Below are positions 13,945 through 19,059 of a stretch of 19,059 nt of DNA, piece after piece. Under the pieces are notes generated by a model. It did no database searches and was not told where the DNA came from. It was given only the letters and a program-made list of their open reading frames with translations. The stretch spans positions 1 through 19,059 of the forward strand of contig CAITUF010000024.1 of NCBI GenBank assembly GCA_903895475.1, written 5' to 3'. Both the position numbers and the translations under genes were made by a program. How positions within the stretch are numbered: the first letter of the stretch is position 1; the number at the start of each line of letters is the position of its first letter. Source of the DNA: an uncultured Opitutia bacterium (GTDB taxonomy: Bacteria > Verrucomicrobiota > Verrucomicrobiia > Opitutales > UBA953).

Positions 13945-14685
13945 TTACTTGAGGCCGAGTTCGGCGGTATTCCAAGGGGCAGTGCGGGCGGCGTTCGCTG
14001 CACGAACAGCCTTTACCTGGTCGGGGGTGACCGAGTTGGACTTATTGCCAAAGCTTTGGCGGACATAGGTGAGCACATCGGCGATGTCTTGATCGCTGAC
14101 GCCAGCCACGGGCGGCATCATGCTATTGTAAGTGACACCATCCACGGTGATGGGACCCATCAAGCCATGGAGAATGAACTTGATCGGCAAAGTCGCGTCG
14201 CCGTTGACAATTGGTACGCCCGCAATCGAGGGAAATACTGGGGCTAGGCCCTTACCCGTCGGCTGGTGGCAAGCAATGCAGGTGCGGGAATAGACCGCTA
14301 GGCCGCGCTTCATCTGTTCGTCGTCAGCCTTAACGAAAGCAGTGGTGACAGGAGCCACCGGAGCCGCGGCGGACTTACGCATGTCCGCCAACACCTTCGG
14401 GTTGGCCGCAATCACCGCCATCGCGTCAGCGACCGGCAGACGGTAGGAGCCATCGGCGTTCTTGGCTGGAGCAGTAAGCAAAGCCTTGGCCTTGGACTCA
14501 GTGTCCGCTCGCAGTGCCTTTTGGGCGGTGCGGCGATCGAGGTCGGTATTAGTAGCCGGGCGGATTGCAACGAAGGCAAAGGCCAACACCGCCACCGCCA
14601 CGAGGACGAAGGCGACGACACCCAACCAAGACTTGACCTGTCCAGGCAGCAGCGCGCGGGAACCGTTAGAGGGATGCTCACTCAT
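13945..14685 (-). CDS. Membrane-anchored monohaem cytochrome c
   Basis: 246 residues from the ATG at 14685, which overlaps the end of actF by eight bases. The frame is open upstream to 14766, but that part lies inside actF and is unlike a cytochrome N-terminus. One membrane helix (VKSWLGVVAFVLVAVAVLAF, about 17-40) anchors the protein. A linker with DGSYRLPVADAMAVIA (about 78-93) follows, then a monohaem domain with CIACH (Cys136, Cys139, His140) and an axial Met at 189 or 190 in NSMMPPVAG. It probably accepts electrons from ACIII in the periplasm or passes them on. Translational overlap with actF and the CcoN-like gene 15 bases downstream place it at the join between the two modules. Its haem domain is paralogous to the cytochrome at 11220-11909. 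Confidence 0.9.
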   Translation of the reverse strand: MSEHPSNGSRALLPGQVKSWLGVVAFVLVAVAVLAFAFVAIRPATNTDLDRRTAQKALRADTESKAKALLTAPAKNADGSYRLPVADAMAVIAANPKVLADMRKSAAAPVAPVTTAFVKADDEQMKRGLAVYSRTCIACHQPTGKGLAPVFPSIAGVPIVNGDATLPIKFILHGLMGPITVDGVTYNSMMPPVAGVSDQDIADVLTYVRQSFGNKSNSVTPDQVKAVRAANAARTAPWNTAELGLK

Positions 14686-15946
14686 GGTAATTGATGGACT
14701 CGAGGATACGAGGGTCGTGGACCGGGATGGTTTCGGCCTTGGTCGCACTACGAAGGAAGAGCCCAATCACGATCGCACCGAAACCGGCGATCGCGAGGAG
14801 GTCCGTCGCAAGACCACCGCAGAGGAAGGGCGAGACCGTGAAGCCTTCGGGCGCGGTCTTATCGAGAATCTGCCGAGGGACGGCATTGAACAAGAGGTCC
14901 ACGATGCCACCGATGAAGATGATGACAGCAATGGTCAGGAGACGCCCAGGGACAATCTTCGAGCGATAAAAGAGCAAGGCGAGGAACGGTAGTAAGAAGA
15001 AACCGAAGATGAGGTACATCGAGACGCCCCACCAATCGCTCTTTAGACCAGTGACTGGATCAAACTCACGGAGGTTATACCAGAAGGTTTCTTCAGGGAT
15101 ATTGGCCGTGTAGATGAGGAAGTACTGCGAGAAGCTGATGTAAGCCCAGAAGACCGTGAAGGCGAGCATCAGGCAGCCCAAGACGTGGCGATGCGCCTGA
15201 TTGAGAATGCCATCCAACCAACCGCCGTTCGAGAGGCGATAGGTCAGGATAACCGTCGCCGCGAGGGCCAAGCGAATCGATAAGGCGAAGAACCACACAC
15301 CGTACATCGTGGAGAACCAGTGGTACGAAAGAGCCATGAGGCAATCGAACGCCAACATGGTCAAGACGACCGCGCCCAGCGGGATGCCCGCGGCCGAGAA
15401 AGCATGTAGCGTATGGGTGTGGCTCGCGGTGCGATCGGTGTCCTGCTTAAAGGACCAGGTGCGCATAGCCCAGGTTAGCACGCCAAAGAACACGACGTAG
15501 AGCGAGATGCGGACGAGGAAGAACTTCTCGTTTAAGAACCATTCCTTCGCCTGTAGGATAGGGTCATGGCCGACTTCATGGCCACTGGGCAGAATATGCT
15601 TAACATCCGTCCATTCCCAGAGGAGGTGACGGAAGTCCGGCAGGAAAGCTAACGGGACGACGCCCAGCAATAATACGACCGGCAAGGCGCCGATCATGAA
15701 TTCCCAGTTGCGGCGGATGACTGGAGCCCAGCCGGCGTCAAAGACGCGGGTGATCATCGTCAGCATAAGCATGCCGATGAGGAGCGAGGTCCAGAAGAGG
15801 CAACCGAGCAGGACGGAGAGTGCCGGGCGATGGTCGTGCTGACCGAGGCCGAGAAAGGCCAAGGCCCAAGCCGCAACCAGCGCGATAACGCCGAGGCCCA
15901 GGATGGTCGTCCACTTGGACGTAAGTTTGGAGGAAGAATCGCTCAT
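14678..15946 (-). CDS. actF: Alternative complex III subunit ActF
   Basis: 422 residues, a polytopic inner-membrane protein with about ten hydrophobic segments. It resembles the ActF subunit of quinol:cytochrome c oxidoreductase (ACIII), a smaller relative of the NrfD-like ActC. Recognisable stretches are the first two helices, FDAGWAPVIRRNWEFMIGALP (about 69-90), the periplasmic loop with WEWTDV and the following KEWFLNEKFFLVR (about 134-146), and FAYISFSQYFLIYTANIPEET-like sequence (about 270-287). ActF binds no haem; with ActC it forms the membrane base of the complex. It lies seven bases after actE and overlaps the start of the following cytochrome gene. Position after actE, as in known act operons, supports the call. 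Confidence 0.9.
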   Translation of the reverse strand: MSDSSSKLTSKWTTILGLGVIALVAAWALAFLGLGQHDHRPALSVLLGCLFWTSLLIGMLMLTMITRVFDAGWAPVIRRNWEFMIGALPVVLLLGVVPLAFLPDFRHLLWEWTDVKHILPSGHEVGHDPILQAKEWFLNEKFFLVRISLYVVFFGVLTWAMRTWSFKQDTDRTASHTHTLHAFSAAGIPLGAVVLTMLAFDCLMALSYHWFSTMYGVWFFALSIRLALAATVILTYRLSNGGWLDGILNQAHRHVLGCLMLAFTVFWAYISFSQYFLIYTANIPEETFWYNLREFDPVTGLKSDWWGVSMYLIFGFFLLPFLALLFYRSKIVPGRLLTIAVIIFIGGIVDLLFNAVPRQILDKTAPEGFTVSPFLCGGLATDLLAIAGFGAIVIGLFLRSATKAETIPVHDPRILESINYHE

Positions 15947-15953
15947 GTGCGGA

Positions 15954-16670
15954 TTACTTGACGGTGGCCTTCAAGGCGGCGGGGACGAGGTTAGGCGGGC
16001 AAGATTGCGAAAGCTGGAGGGCACGCAGGTAGGCGACGACGGCCCAGCGCTCTTCCGGGGTGAGTTTATCGCCGTAACCGAGCATCGTGTTCTTGCCATT
16101 GGCGATGACGTCGAAGACTTGGCCCTGCGGGTAGGCGCGGAATAAGGGCAACTGGAGATTGGCAATCGTGACGATGGCCACGTCACCTTCGATGGAGGAA
16201 CGGACCTTCATGATGCCATTACCGTCGGCCGCCGAGCCGTGGCAGACCGCACAATAGATCTGATACTTGGCTTGGCCCAGGGCGAGGGTCTTGGCGTCCA
16301 CCGTGAACGGCGCCAGCTCACCGCTAGCGAGGAAGGTCAACGACTTCGTGGGGAAGTCGGCGAGGAAGTTGCCTTGCGAATCTTTACCCGTCGCAAACGA
16401 AGGGTTGAGGGATTCAGCACGGCGGTAATCCGCAGAAAAAACCTTCAGGGGCTCGAGGCCGGAGCCGCGGGCAACTGTACCCGCGACGGTCGGACGGGCG
16501 TCACGGCCATCCGCGAAGAACTTATTCTCCCCCTGCGGCTTGTACTTGGGCTGGTAGTCCATGTCATCGAAGACATAGACGGGCGTGTCCTTGGATTGCT
16601 TGCCCTGAACGCCGAAGAAGCCGATGACGGCCACAACGACGACTGCGAGGAAAGTGAGGTAACGGTACAT
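15954..16670 (-). CDS. actE: Alternative complex III subunit ActE (monohaem cytochrome c)
   Basis: 238 residues with an N-terminal hydrophobic signal/anchor (MYRYLTFLAVVVVAVIGFFG). The ActE-specific segment DMDYQPKYKPQ (37-47) followed by FFADGRDARPTVAGTVARG (51-69) is present. The haem domain has CAVCHG (Cys140, Cys143, His144) and an axial Met196 in NTMLGYGDKL. ActE is the periplasmic cytochrome of ACIII that helps move electrons from quinol oxidation to the soluble or membrane acceptor. It starts eight bases after the actD stop and ends seven bases before actF, in the conserved act order. The C-terminal QSCPPNLVPAALKATVK tail is unremarkable, except for one extra Cys that is not in a haem motif. 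Confidence 0.94.
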   Translation of the reverse strand: MYRYLTFLAVVVVAVIGFFGVQGKQSKDTPVYVFDDMDYQPKYKPQGENKFFADGRDARPTVAGTVARGSGLEPLKVFSADYRRAESLNPSFATGKDSQGNFLADFPTKSLTFLASGELAPFTVDAKTLALGQAKYQIYCAVCHGSAADGNGIMKVRSSIEGDVAIVTIANLQLPLFRAYPQGQVFDVIANGKNTMLGYGDKLTPEERWAVVAYLRALQLSQSCPPNLVPAALKATVK

Positions 16671-16678
16671 GGGACGAA

Positions 16679-17221
16679 TTAGTCGCGGATGACGGTGATT
16701 TCCTGGCCGCCGAGCGACTGGAGGAAGTTGCGGGAATCATCCACATGGAACTTCGGGTCGTGGGCTTCGAGGACAACCATGAAGGTGTCGTCGGAAACGC
16801 GGGCGAAGTTCGGGAGTTCAAACAGCGGGTGATGATGGTGGGGCAGGCGGTTCAAGATGAACTGGCCGAAGAACGTCCCGAAAGCCGCGAAGAGAATCGT
16901 GCACTCGTACATGATTGGGAACGGGTAAATTGCGCTCCAGTAGGGCTTACCGCCGACGATCAACGGGTAGTCATAGGAGTTCATGTACCACGTCAGCAGG
17001 CAACCCGTGATGAAACCGGTCACACCGCCAAGCAGCGTGAGGCGCGGCACCTTCGAGCGCGGTAGGCCCATGGCTTGGTCCATGCCGTGGATGGGGAAAG
17101 GGGTGTGGACGTCCCAGCGGGTCCAGCCGGCATCGCGCACCTTTTCGGCGGCGTGGAAGACGTCGGCGGGCTTGCGGAAGGTGCAGGCTACGCCGAAGAT
17201 GCGTTCATTGCGTTCGTTCAT
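16679..17221 (-). CDS. actD: Alternative complex III subunit ActD (DUF3341)
   Basis: 180 residues, the usual ActD length. It begins with a cytoplasmic domain (IFGVACTFRKPADVFHAAEKVRDAGWTRWDVHTPFPIHGMDQAMGL), whose DVHTPFPIHGMD motif is diagnostic. Two membrane helices follow, at about residues 61-79 and 99-124, then a cytoplasmic C-terminal part with LPHHHHPLFE and VVLEAHDPKF. In ACIII, ActD is a cofactor-free integral subunit that packs against ActC and ActF. The gene lies 20 bases after actC and eight before actE, in the standard order. Its spacer to actC is C-rich and has no Shine-Dalgarno sequence. Confidence 0.95.
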   Translation of the reverse strand: MNERNERIFGVACTFRKPADVFHAAEKVRDAGWTRWDVHTPFPIHGMDQAMGLPRSKVPRLTLLGGVTGFITGCLLTWYMNSYDYPLIVGGKPYWSAIYPFPIMYECTILFAAFGTFFGQFILNRLPHHHHPLFELPNFARVSDDTFMVVLEAHDPKFHVDDSRNFLQSLGGQEITVIRD

Positions 17222-17241
17222 GGTCGGGGCGGACGGCGGGA

Positions 17242-18651
17242 TCAGTGGGCGTGGGGGTCGGCCTGTGGCGCGACCATCTTAATTTCCGCCATCGGCAGAA
17301 GCGGAAGGAAGCGGATAAACAGGAGGAAGAGGACGGAGAAGAAGCCGAAGGTGCCGAAGAAGGTGAAGATATCCACGATGGTCGGGCTGTAATAACCCCA
17401 GCTCGACGGGAGGTAATCGTTAGCCAGCGAGGTACAAGTGATGACAAAGCGTTCGAACCACATGCCAACGTTGACGAAGATACAGATAATCCAGACGAGC
17501 GAGTGGTTTTCGCGGACCTTCTTAAACCAGAAGAGCTGCGGGGTAATCACGTTGCAGGACACCATGATCCAGTAAGCCCAGGAGTACTGACCGAAGGCAC
17601 GGTTGATGAACGCGAACTTCTCGTAGACGTTACCCGAGTAGGCCGCGATGAAGAATTCAGTGGCGTACGCGTAGCCAACCATCGTGCCGGTGGCCAAGAT
17701 GATCTTACACATGTTGTCGATGTGGTACTGGTTGATGACATCGTGGAGGCGATAAATCGCCCGCAGCGGGAGCATCAGGGTCAGCACCATCGCAAAGCCC
17801 GAGAAAATAGCGCCCGCCACAAAGTACGGCGGGAAGATGGTGGTATGCCAGCCCGGGACGTTCGAGACGGCGAAGTCAAACGAGACGATGGTGTGCACCG
17901 AGAGCACGAGCGGGGTCGAAAGGCCAGCGAGGAGCAGGTAGGCCATTTCGAAGTTGCTCCACTGGCGGTTACCGCCGCGCCAACCGAGGGCGAGGACGGA
18001 GTAAAAGGCCTTGCGCCACCAGGTCTTAGCACGATCGCGGATAGCCCCGAGGTCGGGCACCATGCCCATGTACCAGAAGAGCGTCGAGACGGTGAAATAG
18101 GTCGAGACGGCAAACACGTCCCACTCGAGCGGCGAGCGGAACTGTGGCCAGATACCGTTTTGATTAGGCAGCGGGAAGAGCCACCAGCCAAACCAAACGC
18201 GGCCCACGTGGAAGAGCGGGAAGATACCCGCACACATGACCGCGAAGATGGTCATGGCTTCGGCGGCACGGTTAATCGAGGTGCGCCACTTCTGGCGGAG
18301 GAGACAGAGAATCGCCGAGATGAGCGTGCCGGCGTGGCCGATGCCGACCCAGAACACGAAGTTAACGATGGCCCAACCCCAACCCACCGGCGATCGCAGG
18401 CCCCAAGTGCCGGTCCCAGTCGAGACGAGGTAGAAGAGGCCCAAACCGGTGAAGGAGGCGATGAAAAGGGCGACGCCGAAGAGGACCTTCCACCAGAGCG
18501 GGGTCGGTTCTTCGACGATGCCACACACCTTATCGGTGATCCAGTGGAAGCCGCGATCGTTGAGAATCAACTTCGGGCGGGGGAGTTCAGCTGGACGGAC
18601 CTTATCCAGAATTGCAGGGCGCTCCGAGGAGCTATCGTGGGCGTGAGCCAT
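17242..18651 (-). CDS. actC: Alternative complex III subunit ActC (NrfD/PsrC-like quinol-binding membrane protein)
   Basis: 469 residues with about ten membrane segments. It resembles ActC: an N-terminal cytoplasmic stretch ending in EEPTPLWWKVLFGVALFIASF, FVFWVGIGHAGTLISAILCL (about 114-133), RAAEAMTIFAVMCAGIFPLFHVGR (about 146-169), and SHTWVPGWHTTIFPPYFVAG-like sequence further on, read here as SNVPGWHTTIFPPYFVAGAI. In ACIII this subunit carries the quinol-oxidation site and the proposed proton path and binds no haem. The termini are His-rich (MAHAHDSSSE and QADPHAH), a possible lineage trait. It starts 21 bases after the actB stop. A 474-codon open frame on the opposite strand is a shadow of this gene. 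Confidence 0.95.
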   Translation of the reverse strand: MAHAHDSSSERPAILDKVRPAELPRPKLILNDRGFHWITDKVCGIVEEPTPLWWKVLFGVALFIASFTGLGLFYLVSTGTGTWGLRSPVGWGWAIVNFVFWVGIGHAGTLISAILCLLRQKWRTSINRAAEAMTIFAVMCAGIFPLFHVGRVWFGWWLFPLPNQNGIWPQFRSPLEWDVFAVSTYFTVSTLFWYMGMVPDLGAIRDRAKTWWRKAFYSVLALGWRGGNRQWSNFEMAYLLLAGLSTPLVLSVHTIVSFDFAVSNVPGWHTTIFPPYFVAGAIFSGFAMVLTLMLPLRAIYRLHDVINQYHIDNMCKIILATGTMVGYAYATEFFIAAYSGNVYEKFAFINRAFGQYSWAYWIMVSCNVITPQLFWFKKVRENHSLVWIICIFVNVGMWFERFVITCTSLANDYLPSSWGYYSPTIVDIFTFFGTFGFFSVLFLLFIRFLPLLPMAEIKMVAPQADPHAH

Positions 18652-18672
18652 GGAACAGGGATGCGTTAAGGG

Positions 18673-19059
18673 TTACTTCTGGTGACCGTGGCTGTCGGCC
18701 GCGGGAGCACTGTGGGAGGTTTCGCCGCGCGGGGCGGCACCATGCGCCGGGGCGTGGCTCTCGCGACCAGCCATTTCCTTACGGGATAGCGGAATCAAGG
18801 ATAGCGGAATCAAGATAGCGCCAGGCATCTTCGCATTGAGATTACGCAACTTGGCTTGGTAGGTCGTGCGCGGACGGGTGTTAAGGTAAGTCAACGCGCC
18901 GTAGCTGCGAGTCGAGGCCTTCGCCTTCGAGACGCGGGACTTCGGGTCGGTGATATCACCGAACTCGATGGCTTCCGCTGGGCAAGCCTGCTGACAAGCA
19001 ACCTTGATCGCGCCGTCGGCGACGTTGATGTCGGCCGAGTCCTTGGCGCGGACCTTGGC
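18673..19059 (-). CDS. actB: Alternative complex III iron-sulfur subunit ActB, C-terminal end (5' part off window)
   Basis: Only the last 128 residues are in the window; the rest lies beyond the right edge. The fragment carries the last part of a ferredoxin-type 4Fe-4S domain, ACQQACPAEAIEFGDITDP, followed by the conserved ActB ending ALTYLNTRPRTTYQAKLRNLN. ActB is the large peripheral subunit holding Fe-S clusters in a molybdopterin-enzyme-like fold. The tail after NLNAKMPGA is unusual: a hydrophobic ILIPLSLIPLS, created by a 15-bp tandem duplication, then an Ala/His-rich end (HAPAHGAAPRGETSHSAP, then SHGHQK). Order before actC and the motifs make the call firm despite the truncation; the full length cannot be judged here. 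Confidence 0.92.
   Translation of the reverse strand, partial: AKVRAKDSADINVADGAIKVACQQACPAEAIEFGDITDPKSRVSKAKASTRSYGALTYLNTRPRTTYQAKLRNLNAKMPGAILIPLSLIPLSRKEMAGRESHAPAHGAAPRGETSHSAPAADSHGHQK
18784..18819. repeat. 15-bp in-frame tandem duplication inside actB
   Basis: GGATAGCGGAATCAA occurs twice head to tail, at 18784-18798 and 18799-18813, followed by a partial third copy (GATAGC, 18814-18819). On the coding strand this duplicates five residues (LIPLS) in the ActB tail without breaking the frame. It looks like a slipped-strand or short tandem duplication. Confidence 0.9.

Noticed and set aside
17245..18669. 474-codon open frame on the plus strand opposite actC
   Set aside because: It lies wholly antisense to a clear actC, is extremely charged (Glu/Asp/Arg-rich) and has no domain; this is the usual shadow of a GC-rich membrane-protein gene.
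18947..18962. Perfect 16-bp palindrome TCGGTGATATCACCGA
   Set aside because: It sits inside the conserved actB coding segment FGDITD and is explained by codon choice; no partner sites or position suggest an operator.

Overview
The window looks like a chromosomal stretch of a GC-rich (by eye about 60%) Gram-negative bacterium. It carries an outer-membrane LPS-assembly protein (LptD), an alternative complex III (ACIII, Act) operon, an exported sulfatase with an added C-terminal domain, and hardly any recognisable Shine-Dalgarno motifs. This mix fits the Planctomycetota-Verrucomicrobiota group, and I lean to Verrucomicrobiota (Opitutae-like). That placement is inference from gene content, since no rRNA, tRNA or marker gene settles it. 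I saw no mobile element, CRISPR array, tRNA or rRNA, and every stretch over 300 bases holds a gene.

Layout. (1) 1-2600, minus strand: a small four-helix membrane protein, an Nramp metal transporter (mntH), an 82-base AT-rich gap, and the 5' part of an ABC-transporter substrate-binding protein that runs off the left edge. (2) 2660-4501, plus: an exported sulfatase. (3) 4503-7000, minus: glycogen branching enzyme glgB followed by a small TPR protein. (4) 7091-11142, plus: lptD, scpA, two small unrecognised proteins (one a proline-rich, tail-anchored protein) and a thioredoxin, closed by a strong bidirectional hairpin terminator. (5) 11220-19059, minus: a respiratory operon reading leftward from the right edge: actB (C-terminal part only), actC, actD, actE, actF, a membrane-anchored monohaem cytochrome c, a CcoN-like protein, a CcoO-like cytochrome c and a second membrane-anchored monohaem cytochrome c.

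The most interesting locus is the respiratory operon. ActB-F would form the quinol-oxidising alternative complex III. In many bacteria a cytochrome oxidase operon follows the act genes. Here that position is taken by a cbb3-like module whose subunit I homologue (12478-13929) keeps the CcoN fold and the residues around the cofactor sites, yet lacks all six haem/copper histidines and the active-site tyrosine (replaced by Gln, Ala and Thr). The CcoO-like partner keeps a normal haem c site. The module therefore cannot reduce oxygen as written. It may be a scaffold or electron-relay extension of ACIII, with the true terminal oxidase encoded elsewhere.
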